Counted from the stretch's first letter, positions 25,960-35,658 are shown. The stretch: 64,000 nucleotides of DNA from Rhizobium tibeticum (GCF_900110205.1 NZ_FOCV01000002.1:248001-312000); one strand, 5' to 3'. Notes: generated by a model not told the origin, from the sequence alone. Translations and numbers: made by a program.

Positions 25960-27213
25960 ATGAATTTTATGCCCCAAAGCCAGACCTCCGTGGATCCGGC
26001 AAAGCTTGAGAAGCTTGCGGAAGTGGCCATCAAGGTCGGCCTGCAGCTGCAGACGGGTCAGGATCTGATAATCACCGCTCCTGTGGTCGCCCTCCCCCTT
26101 GTGCGTCTGATCACGACGCACGCCTATATGGCGGGCGCTGGCCTGGTGACGGTATTCTATTCCGACGAGGATGTGACACTTTCACGATATCGGTACGGCA
26201 ACGACCAGAGCTTCGACCGCGCCTCCGACTGGCTTTACGATGGTATGGCGAAGGCCTATGCGAAGGGTGCCGCCCGGCTTGCCGTTTCCGGCGACAACCC
26301 GATGCTGCTGTCCGAGCAGGATCCCGCCAAGGTGGGCCGTGCCAACCGGGCGAACTCTGCCGCCTACAAGCCGGCGCTGGAAAAGATTTCGAATTTCGAC
26401 ATCAACTGGAACATCGTATCCTATCCCAACCCGTCCTGGGCAGCGCTCGTCTTTCCCGACGATCCGGAGGCGATTGCGGTCGCCAAGCTCGCCAAGGCGA
26501 TCTTCGCCGCATCGCGCGTCGACGTCGAAGACCCGATCGCCGCCTGGGCCGAGCACAACGCCAACCTTGCCAAACGCTCAAGCTGGCTAAATGGTGAACG
26601 CTTCGCCTCGCTGCATTTCAGAGGTCCCGGCACCGATTTGACGGTCGGCCTCGCTGACGGTCACGAGTGGCATGGCGGCGCGTCTGTTGCCAAGAACGGC
26701 ATTACCTGCAATCCGAATATCCCGACCGAGGAAGTCTTCACGACGCCGCATGCGCTGCGCGTCGAGGGCCACGTCTCGAGCACCAAGCCGTTGTCGCATC
26801 AGGGCACGCTGATCGACAATATCCAGGTCCGCTTTGAAGGCGGCCGGATCGTCGAGGCGAAAGCCTCGCGCGGCGAGGAGGTGCTGAGCAAGGTGCTGGA
26901 CACCGACGAAGGTGCGCGCCGGCTCGGCGAGGTGGCACTGGTGCCGCATTCGTCGCCGATCTCGGCCAGCGGCATTCTCTTCTACAACACGCTGTTCGAC
27001 GAAAACGCCTCGTGCCACATCGCGCTCGGCCAGTGCTACTCGAAGTGCTTCATCGATGGCGCCAGCCTGACGCAGGAACAGATCAAGGCTCAAGGAGGCA
27101 ATTCGAGCCTGATCCACATCGACTGGATGATCGGCTCGGGCCAAGTCGATATCGACGGCATTAAGCCGGACGGCTCGCGCGCTCCGGTGATGCGTCAGGG
27201 CGAATGGGCCTGA
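25960..27213 (+). CDS. M29 family aminopeptidase
   Basis: A 417-residue metallo-aminopeptidase of the thermophilic M29 (AmpS) family, cutting N-terminal residues from peptides in the cytosol. Visible signatures include NIPTEEVFTTPHALRVEGHV with the metal-binding Glu and active-site region (about residues 252-270), EVALVPHSSPIS (His ligand) and LIHIDWMIGSGQVDIDG near the C-terminus. The length matches the family. Its 3' end overlaps the 3' end of the convergent EamA gene by 53 bases. Confidence 0.94.
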   Translation: MNFMPQSQTSVDPAKLEKLAEVAIKVGLQLQTGQDLIITAPVVALPLVRLITTHAYMAGAGLVTVFYSDEDVTLSRYRYGNDQSFDRASDWLYDGMAKAYAKGAARLAVSGDNPMLLSEQDPAKVGRANRANSAAYKPALEKISNFDINWNIVSYPNPSWAALVFPDDPEAIAVAKLAKAIFAASRVDVEDPIAAWAEHNANLAKRSSWLNGERFASLHFRGPGTDLTVGLADGHEWHGGASVAKNGITCNPNIPTEEVFTTPHALRVEGHVSSTKPLSHQGTLIDNIQVRFEGGRIVEAKASRGEEVLSKVLDTDEGARRLGEVALVPHSSPISASGILFYNTLFDENASCHIALGQCYSKCFIDGASLTQEQIKAQGGNSSLIHIDWMIGSGQVDIDGIKPDGSRAPVMRQGEWA

Positions 27214-28069
27214 CGGACATCGTACGCTGAGCGAGCCAGACGCTTGCGAGCACCATTGCAAAGCCGAAAAGCTGCGCGGGCGTCAGGCTTTGTCCGAGAC
27301 CCAGCCAACCAAGAAGGGTGGCGGTGACCGGGCTTAGGAAACCCAGTGAGGCCGCAGCGGAGGGCTCGATGCGCGCGAGCCCCCGGAACCACAGCAGATA
27401 GGTAAACGCCGCGCCGATCAGGCCGAGATAGGCTATGCCGAGGATATTCGCCGCAGTTGGCGGCGGGAATGCGGGTTCGAAGAGAAATACGACGGGCGCG
27501 AGCAGGATACCGCCTGCCGTCAGCTGCCATGCAGTAAAAGCAAGGTTCGAAACGGGCGTCACCCAACGCCTCGTCAGCACCGTGCCGAAGGCCATCGAGA
27601 CCGCGCCGGCGAGACCGGCAGCAACGCCAATCGGATCCAGCGCCGCATTCGGCGTGAGGACCAATAGCGCGACACCCATCATCCCAACGAGCCCAGCACT
27701 AACGGCAAGAGCCTGGATCGGCCTGGCGAGGAAGAGGCGCGACAGCAGGATGACGATGAGCGGTTGAATGGCGCCAACGGTCGCGGCGACGCCGCCCGGC
27801 AACCGATAGGCCGACACAAACAACATCGCCCAGAAGAACGAGAAATTGAGGCCGCCAAGCACGAAGGCGCGGAACCACCAGACGCCCTGCGGCAGTTTCC
27901 GCACGATCGCAAGTAGCAGCAGCCCGGCCGGCAAAGCGCGCAGGAAAGCCACCGTCAGCGGGTATCCGTGCGGAAGAAAGGATGTGGTCACGAAATATGT
28001 GCTGCCCCAGATCGTCGGAGCTAACGCGGTGATCAGCACATCGGACAAAGGCGTTGAATATTTCTTCAT
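27161..28069 (-). CDS. EamA family (DMT) transporter
   Basis: A 302-residue inner-membrane drug/metabolite transporter with ten hydrophobic segments in two EamA repeats; ALAPTIWGSTYFVTTSFLP and AYLGLIGAAFTYLLWFRGLARI are the repeat landmarks. The start MKKYSTPLSD at 28069 was chosen over 28111 because the latter lies within the operator region. The hydrophilic C-terminus is encoded opposite the end of the aminopeptidase gene. It is transcribed divergently from a MarR regulator with operators between, so it is likely a regulated exporter. Confidence 0.92.
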   Translation of the reverse strand: MKKYSTPLSDVLITALAPTIWGSTYFVTTSFLPHGYPLTVAFLRALPAGLLLLAIVRKLPQGVWWFRAFVLGGLNFSFFWAMLFVSAYRLPGGVAATVGAIQPLIVILLSRLFLARPIQALAVSAGLVGMMGVALLVLTPNAALDPIGVAAGLAGAVSMAFGTVLTRRWVTPVSNLAFTAWQLTAGGILLAPVVFLFEPAFPPPTAANILGIAYLGLIGAAFTYLLWFRGLARIEPSAAASLGFLSPVTATLLGWLGLGQSLTPAQLFGFAMVLASVWLAQRTMSVRPIRPDASPERASRPA

Positions 28070-28085
28070 CTCAAGAATCTCTATA

Positions 28086-28120
28086 TCAAGATAAATAGAG
28101 CTTATCATCATTTATCTTGA
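28086..28120. promoter_or_regulatory. Inverted repeat in the EamA/MarR region
   Basis: TCAAGATAAAT (28086-28096) and ATTTATCTTGA (28110-28120) are perfect 11-bp inverted arms with a 13-base spacer; the right arm overlaps the palindrome at 28113-28130. Probably a pair of regulator half sites. Confidence 0.6.
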
Positions 28121-28130
28121 CGTCAAGATA
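28113..28130. promoter_or_regulatory. Perfect 18-bp palindrome, MarR operator
   Basis: TATCTTGACGTCAAGATA is a perfect palindrome between the EamA start (28069) and the MarR start (28169), the expected position for a MarR dimer that controls both genes. Confidence 0.75.
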
Positions 28131-28168
28131 CACGATGATAACAGTTCCTCAGGAGAACGGGCTGCCGG

Positions 28169-28651
28169 ATGGATCGCGTTGACAAGATACTTGCGCAATG
28201 GCGCAAGGAGCGTCCCGACCTCGACACAGAGGCGATGGGCATCATGGGCCGGTTGAATCGGCTGACGACGCATCTCGCCCGCGAGGTCGAGCAGGTGTTG
28301 CAGCGGCACGGGCTTTCCTCCTCCGCCTTCGACGTGCTTGCGACCCTCAGACGCTCGGGCGCGCCCTATCGGCTCTCGCCAGGCGATCTGCTGTCGATGA
28401 CGATGGTCAGTTCCGGTACGATGACGAACCGGATCGACCAGTTGGAGAAGGCGGGCCTGGTCGAACGCGTTCTCAATCCTGACGATCGGCGAAGTGTGCT
28501 CATCGCCCTGACCGAGGTCGGGCTTGTTGCGGTGGAAGGCGCCGCCGGCGCCCACGTGGCCAATCAGCAACGTTTGATGCAGGCCTTCAGCGCCGAGGAA
28601 AAGGCCGAACTCGACACGCTGCTGCGCAAGTTTCTGGCGACCTTCGAATAG
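28169..28651 (+). CDS. MarR family transcriptional regulator
   Basis: A 160-residue winged-helix regulator. It shows LSSSAFDVLATLRRSG, the recognition helix region VSSGTMTNRIDQLEKAGLVERVLN, and the wing with DDRRSVLIALTEVG (the D-x-R-S/R motif). It is transcribed divergently from the EamA transporter and flanks two inverted repeats. By the usual arrangement it represses the transporter until a ligand is bound; which one is unknown. Confidence 0.93.
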   Translation: MDRVDKILAQWRKERPDLDTEAMGIMGRLNRLTTHLAREVEQVLQRHGLSSSAFDVLATLRRSGAPYRLSPGDLLSMTMVSSGTMTNRIDQLEKAGLVERVLNPDDRRSVLIALTEVGLVAVEGAAGAHVANQQRLMQAFSAEEKAELDTLLRKFLATFE

Positions 28652-28708
28652 CTGAAGCATATGTCCCACGCGCACGCCGCCCGATGGTTCGGGCTGCGCG
28701 ACGCCTCG

Positions 28709-29560
28709 TTAGATGTCCAGGTCGACCCAGATTGCAGCATGGTCCGATGCCGCGTGTTTCAGGTGCGGATAAGTGTCCCAGCGCTTTCGGACGGCTCCGG
28801 GGCCAGGCTCTCTTGCCGAAGGCACCGCCACGCTCGGTTTTCTGAAAAAGCTTCAGCGACAGAAACAGGTCGTCTATCCTGTTTCCAGCATTGCCGAGAC
28901 CGAAGGTGCCGGGAAAGTCTCCGTCGTCGAAATCCGGATGAGCAAAAAGCATCCCGAAGGGTGCTTCCCTTCAGCGGCGCCAGGGGCGCGCTGTCGGGCG
29001 CGTCGTTCAAGTCGCCGATCAGCGCGATATACTCCAGCCCTTCGGCGATGCGCTTGTCGGCGATGTCTCGCGCATCCGAGGACTGGGCGCTGCCGAAGCC
29101 TTTGCTCTTAAAATGGTTGACCATGACGAGCAGCGTCGCTCCTGCTGAGGTCGTCACGTAGTATTCAGGGCAATCGCGCGAGAAAATCGGATCGCCGGCC
29201 GCATCCCGATCATCGACGTGGCTGCGCATGACATCGAGCAAGAAGCTCTTTGGGTCATCACCCCGACATCGATCCCACGCCCATCATTGCCGTCGATGAC
29301 CACGACTTGGTCGAAGGAGCACCGCCCACGGCTGGCAACACCTGCCTGTTGAAAGCGGCAAGGACGGGGCGTATCGCTCTTCTCCACGCCTGGTCGATGA
29401 TCAGCATCGCCATGCGCGCGCCTTGTCGGCTTCGCTATAGCTCACCTGACGCAGCAATTTCTCCAGTTCGGCACAGCGCTCGAGCAAGCCCGACTGTCCG
29501 TCCAGGTTTCCAGATTGATTGCCTTTGCGGGCTTTCGACATTGAACGAGACAAGCCTCAT
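28709..29560 (-). pseudogene. Endonuclease/exonuclease/phosphatase family gene, frameshifted
   Basis: Pieces of one exonuclease-III-like protein can be read on the minus strand in changing frames: start MRLVSFNVE at 29560; LLERCAELEKLLRQV; a region around FDQVVVIDGNDGRGIDVGVMTQ; a long piece SHVDDRDAAGDPIFSRDCPEYY through LIGDLNDAPDSAPLAPL; then in other frames HPDFDDGDFPGTFGLGNAGN, and finally SDHAAIWVDLDI with the stop at 28709. Catalytic-type residues (GDLND, SDH) remain recognisable, so decay is recent. The total span is shorter than intact relatives (roughly 1.1 kb), suggesting deletions plus at least three frame changes. Nothing else occupies 28652-29650. Confidence 0.8.
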
Positions 29561-29650
29561 GTCACGCCCTCCCATTTTTAAGGGTCGAGTGACACGCGTA
29601 TGTTGCATTTCAATGGTGCCATCGCCCGGTTCGAAGCGCCAGCGGCTAAC

Positions 29651-31240
29651 CTAAAAGAGACTGCCCTGTTTCGGCGGCGCCCGCTCCTCTTGCGGCTTCG
29701 CCGTCCGCTTCCTCTGCGTGGAAGAGGAGGGGCCTCCTTCGGTGGTCACCGCACCCACGTGACCATCCGCAAACTCGATCGAAATACTCATGCCGGATAA
29801 GATAGTTGCAGCCTGCGACACGGGCCTGTTCTCGTCGTCCCTGATAACGGCGTAACCACGCTTCAGCACGTTCTTGTAAGACAACGACTGCAGCATGCGG
29901 TCCTGGGCCGTGAGCCCGCCGCGTGCCCGCGTTAGCTGGTGCCTCACCGCTGTGTCGGCGTGACGCGACAGATTGGTGAGGTGATCGCGCAAGCGAGCGG
30001 TCTGCGTCTTCAGGCGCGTCGGCAGCGTGGTGAAGATTGCATCGGCACGGCCAACCCGCGATTTCGAGCGATCGATGAGGCGCTCGATCGTCCGCTCGGC
30101 ACGCGTCATCCTTTCGTTCAGGTACTGGCGACGCTCTGCAATGCGGTTCGATAGAACATCGGGCCGCAGATGTGCGGCAGTCCGCTCCAAGCTGCCGCGC
30201 TTGTTGATCGTGTTGAGTTCGAGGCCGCGACCGAGACCGGCGGCGACCTCATCAAACCGGCGACGCGGCAGGGCCAACAGCTGATCCAACGAGGGCAGAG
30301 CGCGGATCAAAGCCCGTAGGGACTGGCGATGATGATCCATGCGGCGGCTCATGCAACCCTGCAGGCGCGCCGCAAGCCCCGCCGTCTGGGCCTCCAATTC
30401 GGCCTTCACGGGAACCGCCATCTCAGCCGCACCGGTCGGCGTCGGCGCGCGCACGTCGGCGGCATAGTCGATCAACGTCCAGTCCGTTTCGTGGCCGACG
30501 GCCGAGATCACCGGAATCTGGCTCTCGGCGGCGGCGCGCACCACGATTTCGTCGTTGAAGCTCCAGAGATCCTCGAGGCTACCACCCCCGCGCGCGACGA
30601 TCAGGACGTCCGGACGCGGCATTTCCCCGCGTGGCTCGAAGCTGTTGAAGCCTCTGATGGCGTTGGCGACTTCCTCGCCGGAGCCCTCACCCTGCACCTT
30701 TACCGGCCAGACGATGACATGAACGGGGAAGCGATCGGATATGCGGTGGAGAATGTCGCGAATGACGGCGCCCGTCGGCGAGGTCACGACGCCGATCACC
30801 CTGGGAATGAACGGCAGTCGCCGCTTGCGGGACTGATCGAAGAGGCCTTCGGCGCCAAGCCTGCGCTTGCGCTCTTCGATCAGCGCCATCAGCGCGCCGG
30901 CGCCGGCCGGCTCCAGCGTCTCGATGACAATCTGATACTTCGACGAGCCCGGAAAGGTCGTCACCTTGCCGGTGGCGATCACCTCCATCCCCTCTTCGGG
31001 GCGGAACTTCAGCCTGGAAAAGGTGCCCTTCCAGACGACGGCGTCAATGCGGGCACGATCATCCTTCAAGGCAAAATAGGCGTGCCCGGAAGAGTGCGGA
31101 CCTCTGTATCCGGAAATCTCGCCGCGCACGCGCACCTGGTCGAAGGCAGTCTCGACGGTGCGCTTGATCGAGCCGGAAAGTTCCGAAACCGAGTACTCGG
31201 TAAGATTGCTCGGCGAATCATTCTCAAAGACGTTGCTCAT
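29651..31240 (-). CDS. xseA: Exodeoxyribonuclease VII large subunit
   Basis: The large, catalytic subunit of exonuclease VII, which degrades single-stranded DNA; it works with the small XseB subunit (not in this window). It has 529 residues. The N-terminal OB fold reads [12 protein letters not shown] to [12 protein letters not shown]. The catalytic core shows [18 protein letters not shown], then [21 protein letters not shown], and [32 protein letters not shown] long coiled-coil follows, then a Lys-rich C-terminal tail. The start is well defined and no damage is seen. Confidence 0.97.
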   Translation of the reverse strand: MSNVFENDSPSNLTEYSVSELSGSIKRTVETAFDQVRVRGEISGYRGPHSSGHAYFALKDDRARIDAVVWKGTFSRLKFRPEEGMEVIATGKVTTFPGSSKYQIVIETLEPAGAGALMALIEERKRRLGAEGLFDQSRKRRLPFIPRVIGVVTSPTGAVIRDILHRISDRFPVHVIVWPVKVQGEGSGEEVANAIRGFNSFEPRGEMPRPDVLIVARGGGSLEDLWSFNDEIVVRAAAESQIPVISAVGHETDWTLIDYAADVRAPTPTGAAEMAVPVKAELEAQTAGLAARLQGCMSRRMDHHRQSLRALIRALPSLDQLLALPRRRFDEVAAGLGRGLELNTINKRGSLERTAAHLRPDVLSNRIAERRQYLNERMTRAERTIERLIDRSKSRVGRADAIFTTLPTRLKTQTARLRDHLTNLSRHADTAVRHQLTRARGGLTAQDRMLQSLSYKNVLKRGYAVIRDDENRPVSQAATILSGMSISIEFADGHVGAVTTEGGPSSSTQRKRTAKPQEERAPPKQGSLF

Positions 31241-31299
31241 AATCCTGTTCTACCCGATGAGGCAGCAAAGAGCAGCCTCCAAAGCCGGCACGATTTTTT

Positions 31300-31563
31300 G
31301 TGCTTTCCCGTAACCAAAATCGGCGGTCAAGCTATTTTCATTCAGCATCAAAGGTTGACAGATCAGCAAAGCCGACAATCGATCACCTCTCCATTTTCCC
31401 CGGGCAGACCACAATCGGCATCGGCGCAGACCTGGTCGTGACCAAGGCGTCGGGGCAGGCTCTTTCCTTTCCCTCCATCCCCGACGGATCGCTGCTGCCG
31501 CTGCGGATTTCCCGGGTCCATGCCACCGGCACCACCGCGCAGAGCACTCTCGGGCTGACTTAG
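31300..31563 (+). pseudogene. Remnant of a phage/GTA spike-base-like protein
   Basis: From about residue 38, this short frame reads TTIGIGADLVVTKASGQ, then LSFPSIPDGSLLPLRISRVHATGTTA, which resembles the C-terminal end of the spike base protein family known from gene transfer agents and tailed phages (a typical ending is the PLRVxRVxATGTTA pattern). The N-terminal part does not match and appears unrelated sequence fused by deletion. No other phage genes surround it. Either a last trace of a prophage or chance; the motif likeness is the sole support, so confidence is moderate to low. Confidence 0.4.
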
Positions 31564-31677
31564 TGCCCGTTGGACGCAACTGTGCCGATTGCGAACATGG
31601 GGAAAACGGTAAGAAACCGCTCGATTAATTGTTCGACAAGATAGACACGCTATACTGAGGTGAATCAGGAGATGCGG

Positions 31678-31914
31678 ATGATCGCTCTGACGGCCACAAC
31701 ATTGGGTTTCGTTACCGCGCCAATGCGCTCGATCTTTTCGATGGTGCTGGTCGGCTGCCTCGTCTGCGTCGCCTATGCCGGCGCAGCTTGGGTCTCGTCG
31801 ACATCCGTTCTCGACCTAGCCGCCGCCATCGTCTGCTATGACTCCGGCCTTCTGATCTGCCTTCTCGGCCTCTACGCTTTCGATCGCATCCGCGATCGCC
31901 GACGCTTCGTGTAA
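31678..31914 (+). CDS. Small membrane protein, weakly ExoX/PsiA-like
   Basis: A 78-residue protein with two hydrophobic segments (about 14-36 and 43-63) and a basic tail RIRDRRRF. Spacing and composition (short N-terminus, TAPMRSIFSMVLVGC, then a second helix) loosely recall rhizobial ExoX/PsiA exopolysaccharide repressors, but the likeness is weak and no function is claimed. ATG at 31678 has AGGAG 6 bases upstream; the GTG at 31660 does not. A candidate promoter with TATACT lies at about 31650. Its neighbour on the other strand, only 3 bases after its stop, is the GT-C glycosyltransferase gene. Confidence 0.55.
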   Translation: MIALTATTLGFVTAPMRSIFSMVLVGCLVCVAYAGAAWVSSTSVLDLAAAIVCYDSGLLICLLGLYAFDRIRDRRRFV

Positions 31915-31917
31915 ATC

Positions 31918-33759
31918 TTACGAACCGGTGGGCACGTAGCGAAAGAACCGAACAGGCGCGCCCTCGGGCGTCGGCATGGGCTTCAGGTAAGCCGGAACGA
32001 CGCCTTTCGCGAGTTGAGCGTAGAGACCGTCCGGCTTTATTTTCGCAAGTTCCCTGGTCTGCGGATTGTCGGCGCAGAAGGCGAGAACCGTGACGCCAGC
32101 TCCCTTCAGGAAAGCCTCGGCTTCCTGTGGCTCTGACAGGCCGATATGCATTTCCGTGAGCATGCCACCCTGGTTTCGATGGTACGGCGCTGCCAGGATC
32201 CGGTTTTCCGTAAAGCGGAGAATCGAGACACCCACGTCCGACGGCGCGACCACCAGCCCCACCGGCACGTCGGTCAATGGCGCCAGGGACGACTTCGATG
32301 AGCAGGACGGTTTTGCGGGCGCCGCTTTCAGAATGCTTTCGCCGTTCTCAACCTGCATACCGATCAGCCCTCCTGCGAGCCCCCAAACCGTCGCCACGCT
32401 CATGAGAACGGTGGAAAGGTAGCAGAAGGCGGCCGCGACATCGTCGCTGTCGCTGGCCGATATCCGGCGCATGTCGATAATCAGCAACGTCAGCGGCGGA
32501 ATCGCAAGAAGATTGGCAAACATAGTGCCGCGCACCTGAAAAGCGGCGATTACCCAACTCACGGTGAGGAGGAAAAGCAGAACCAGATGGACCCGCACAC
32601 GGTCGCCGTAAACGAGGCGGAACACGCAGGTGGCAAGTGCGAAGACGCCGGTCGCATAGTAGAAGCCTAGCGTAAACGGGTCCTGCCGATTGAGGGCAAG
32701 GATCGACTGCGCCTCCTGAACGCCGTCCAGCCAGAGCTTGACAAGAAGGGGATCGAGGTCAGCGAGCGGATTATGGAGGCATTGCGGAGCGATCGTGATG
32801 ACGGAGACGAGGACGAGCGCGCCGATCCCGCCCAAAGCGACAAATCGCAGCAACCGCCTTCCTCTGCTTGCGAAAGTGGCGGCAACGAGCAACAGCCCGC
32901 CACCGATCGCCGCGAGGCTGTAGTAGCCGAGCGACAGGTTATCGCAGGTGACCGCCGAATAAAGGCGCGGCGGGACGGTGCCAACGAAAAATAGGCTGAT
33001 GGATAGAGCCAATGCAAGCCCGAAAGCCTTGGCCGCGTGCGCAAACGGCTCACCTTCCCACGCCCATGAGACAGCGACGACGATGCACACTGCCGCCACC
33101 AAGGGCGTCGTCTCTACCCCGATCGCAATTGCAGTGGCCGCCGCCAATCCGGCGGCCGCATAGCTGAGCGCTCGATGGTCTTCGTCGAGTAGCATCGCGG
33201 CCATAATCGCGACAAGTGCGAACTGGACATTGTGGTGGTCGATGGCGCCAGGCAGGAAGCGGTTGCTGGGGATCAGCAGAAATGCCGTCAAGCCCAGCGC
33301 GACGTGCATTCCGAATTCGCCGCCGACGCGGCGGCCGGCAAGCCCCATGGCCCACAGGCTGGGGACGGTCAGTGAAAGCGGCCAGACGGCCAGCGCAAGC
33401 GCCTCTGCCCGCCCGTGCGGCAAAAAGAAGTCGAAAAATCTGATCAGGGTCGCGATTGGAAGGTCAATCAGGCGGGACCAGTGCATCAGGGTGCCCTCGC
33501 CCAGCCCCATACGGTATTGCATCAGGTCGAACCAGCCCTGCCCGCTCAGGAAATCGCGCACTTCGACGAGCCGCATGCCGTCATCATTGTCCGCGCCGAC
33601 ATAATCGGTCGCGCCGGGCAGCTTCAGGGCAAGGATCGCGGCAACTAGGAGGGCGCTGTAAAGAAGCACCGACGGCCATAGCCCGGACATCAAGGCGCGC
33701 AGCTTTGCGATCGACGATGGAGATGTGGAAACATCGACCGTCTGGGCAACATTCGTCAT
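31918..33759 (-). CDS. Polytopic GT-C-type membrane protein (GtrC-like role inferred)
   Basis: A 613-residue membrane protein with 10 or more hydrophobic segments and a periplasmic C-terminal domain of about 150 residues. An early loop carries DNDDGMRLVEVRDFL and MHWSRLIDLP, and a later one GAIDHHNVQFAL: acidic loop motifs arranged as in GT-C glycosyltransferases using polyprenyl-phosphate sugars. The exact family was not recognised. It is transcribed divergently from a GT2/methyltransferase/SMR/GtrA-like set. With those it can form a GtrA/GtrB/GtrC-type machine where this protein transfers the sugar onto an acceptor in the periplasm; that role is inference. Confidence 0.7.
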   Translation of the reverse strand: MTNVAQTVDVSTSPSSIAKLRALMSGLWPSVLLYSALLVAAILALKLPGATDYVGADNDDGMRLVEVRDFLSGQGWFDLMQYRMGLGEGTLMHWSRLIDLPIATLIRFFDFFLPHGRAEALALAVWPLSLTVPSLWAMGLAGRRVGGEFGMHVALGLTAFLLIPSNRFLPGAIDHHNVQFALVAIMAAMLLDEDHRALSYAAAGLAAATAIAIGVETTPLVAAVCIVVAVSWAWEGEPFAHAAKAFGLALALSISLFFVGTVPPRLYSAVTCDNLSLGYYSLAAIGGGLLLVAATFASRGRRLLRFVALGGIGALVLVSVITIAPQCLHNPLADLDPLLVKLWLDGVQEAQSILALNRQDPFTLGFYYATGVFALATCVFRLVYGDRVRVHLVLLFLLTVSWVIAAFQVRGTMFANLLAIPPLTLLIIDMRRISASDSDDVAAAFCYLSTVLMSVATVWGLAGGLIGMQVENGESILKAAPAKPSCSSKSSLAPLTDVPVGLVVAPSDVGVSILRFTENRILAAPYHRNQGGMLTEMHIGLSEPQEAEAFLKGAGVTVLAFCADNPQTRELAKIKPDGLYAQLAKGVVPAYLKPMPTPEGAPVRFFRYVPTGS

Positions 33760-33915
33760 GAAGCGGATCTCACCGTTTAGAGTAGCAAGATGCTACTGCT
33801 CTCCTGTCAAGAAACCGTAAAAGCCCTGCTGACAGGCGGCTTTCGCGGGCTTCATAGCTACTTGTTAACGGCCGGCATCTATTCTTGTGCGGATTTCTTC
33901 GCCACGGGTGTGATC

Positions 33916-34914
33916 ATGACTGGATCGCGTATCGACAATCTGAATATTGCCGTGCTCTTACCCTGCTATAACGAGGCCGCGACCATCGGCGCCGTTGTCC
34001 GGGGCTTCAAGTCCGCGCTACCGGGTGCCCCCGTTCATGTCTACGACAACAACTCGACGGATGGGACCGCGCTCCACGCGATGCTCGCGGGCGCCCACGT
34101 CGTGCGCGAACGGCGGCAGGGCAAAGGTCATGTTGTCCGGCGCATGTTCGCCGACATCGACGCCGATATCTACATCATGGCGGATGGCGACGGGACGTAT
34201 TCACCCGAGGACGCCGAGGAGCTCATCCGGACGCTGCTGACCGAGCGCGCCGACATGGTGGTGGGCACGCGACGCGGCGTCCATGCCGACGCTGGCAGAC
34301 AGGGACATGCCTTCGGCAACAAGATCTTCAACATGCTGTACCGAACAATCTTCGGCACGGATTTTACCGACATCTTCTCGGGTTATCGCGTCTTTTCGCG
34401 TCGTTTTGTCAAAAGCTTCCCTGCCGTCTCGGCAGGCTTCGAGATCGAGACGGAAATGTCGGTTCATGCATCACGGCTGACGCTGCCTGTCAGCGAACTG
34501 GAGCTGGATTACGGCCGCCGGCCTGAAGGCTCTCATTCGAAGCTTTCCACGTTTAAGGACGGCGCTAAGATCCTCTGGATGTTCGCGATGCTGATGAAGG
34601 AGACACGTCCCTTCGCCTTCTTTGGCATCATCAGCGGTTTTTTCATGCTGGCAAGCACGGCTTTCATGGCACCCGTGCTGATGGAGTATTTTCAAACCGG
34701 CCTCGTCAATCGGATGCCGACCTGGGTCTTGTCCATGGCACTGATGATGATCTCATTCATGGTCTTCACCGCAGGTCTCATTCTCGATTCCGTCGCGCGC
34801 TCGCGTTCAGAACAGCTTCGCATTTTCTATCTGAACGTCGCGGCCAGAAGCAACGGATCGACGACGACCGAGCGTACGACTGCCCCACACAAAAAGACGG
34901 CTCGCATCGCATGA
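33916..34914 (+). CDS. Glycosyltransferase family 2 with two C-terminal membrane segments
   Basis: A 332-residue GT2 enzyme. The GT-A domain starts NIAVLLPCYNEAATIGAVV, then YDNNSTDGTA and a DGDGTY segment (metal-binding DxD, about residues 91-96). Downstream, DIFSGYRVFSRRFV and GFEIETEMSVHA carry the GT2 acceptor region. Two hydrophobic segments close the protein (about 235-300), as in GtrB and polyprenyl-phosphate mannosyl/glucosyl synthases. The ATG at 33916 was chosen; an upstream start at 33790 would add a non-matching extension. It probably loads a sugar onto undecaprenyl phosphate. The SAM methyltransferase follows 28 bases on. Confidence 0.9.
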   Translation: MTGSRIDNLNIAVLLPCYNEAATIGAVVRGFKSALPGAPVHVYDNNSTDGTALHAMLAGAHVVRERRQGKGHVVRRMFADIDADIYIMADGDGTYSPEDAEELIRTLLTERADMVVGTRRGVHADAGRQGHAFGNKIFNMLYRTIFGTDFTDIFSGYRVFSRRFVKSFPAVSAGFEIETEMSVHASRLTLPVSELELDYGRRPEGSHSKLSTFKDGAKILWMFAMLMKETRPFAFFGIISGFFMLASTAFMAPVLMEYFQTGLVNRMPTWVLSMALMMISFMVFTAGLILDSVARSRSEQLRIFYLNVAARSNGSTTTERTTAPHKKTARIA

Positions 34915-34942
34915 TTGCTCAGCGTGACACGGTATAATTTTC

Positions 34943-35647
34943 ATGAACAGAGAAACCACGAACCGAATTCGCTACGTTCTCGAAGACGTTCTGCCGCCAT
35001 TTTTGCGGGACTCCGGCGTTTTTCGCTGGGCGGCGAAGCGTGTCTGGGGTGATCATATCAGTCACCTTGCGAGATTTCGCGAACGGGCGCCATTCCTTTC
35101 GGCGGAGGAATATGCCGAACTCTACCGCAATCATCCGCGTGTTCACGAAGGGACCGACAATTCCGCAGCATGCATTGACCGGATTGTGGGATCGATCGAA
35201 GGCGAAAGCGTATGTGACGTCGGCTGCGGGACCGGAGCCTTGCTGAGCCGCATCCAGTCGGCACATCCAAACCTTGCCCGGCTCGTCGGGGTGGATTTCG
35301 TGATCGATGATGCATCCTCGCTTGCCGGCATCGAATACGTGGCCGCCAAGGTGGAGAGATTGCCTTTCGCCGATGGCGAATTCGATACCGTGATCTGCAC
35401 GCACGTCATCGAGCATATTCTCGACTATCGGCAAGCCATCGCCGAACTGCGCCGTATTGCCAAGCGGCAGCTCATCATCGTCGTGCCGCGGGAGCGCGAA
35501 TATCGCTACACATTCAACCCGCATTTCAACTTCTTCCCGTATACGCATTCGTTTCTGAGAGCCGTTCACCCGGTCCCCCCGACATTTGTCTGCGAAGATA
35601 TCGGGCGTGACATCTTCTATATGGAAGACAGGCAAGCTACGAATTGA
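34943..35647 (+). CDS. Class I SAM-dependent methyltransferase
   Basis: A 234-residue methyltransferase with the SAM-binding motif VCDVGCGTGALLSRI (about residues 90-104), the acidic loop GVDFVID, and the FADGEFDTVICTHVIEHI motif (about 150-167). The N- and C-terminal ends do not point to one substrate. Its position between GT2 and the small transporter genes suggests it methylates a sugar, lipid-linked sugar or glycan end, but that is inference. The next gene begins 11 bases after its stop. Confidence 0.87.
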   Translation: MNRETTNRIRYVLEDVLPPFLRDSGVFRWAAKRVWGDHISHLARFRERAPFLSAEEYAELYRNHPRVHEGTDNSAACIDRIVGSIEGESVCDVGCGTGALLSRIQSAHPNLARLVGVDFVIDDASSLAGIEYVAAKVERLPFADGEFDTVICTHVIEHILDYRQAIAELRRIAKRQLIIVVPREREYRYTFNPHFNFFPYTHSFLRAVHPVPPTFVCEDIGRDIFYMEDRQATN

Positions 35648-35658
35648 AAGACGGCCTC

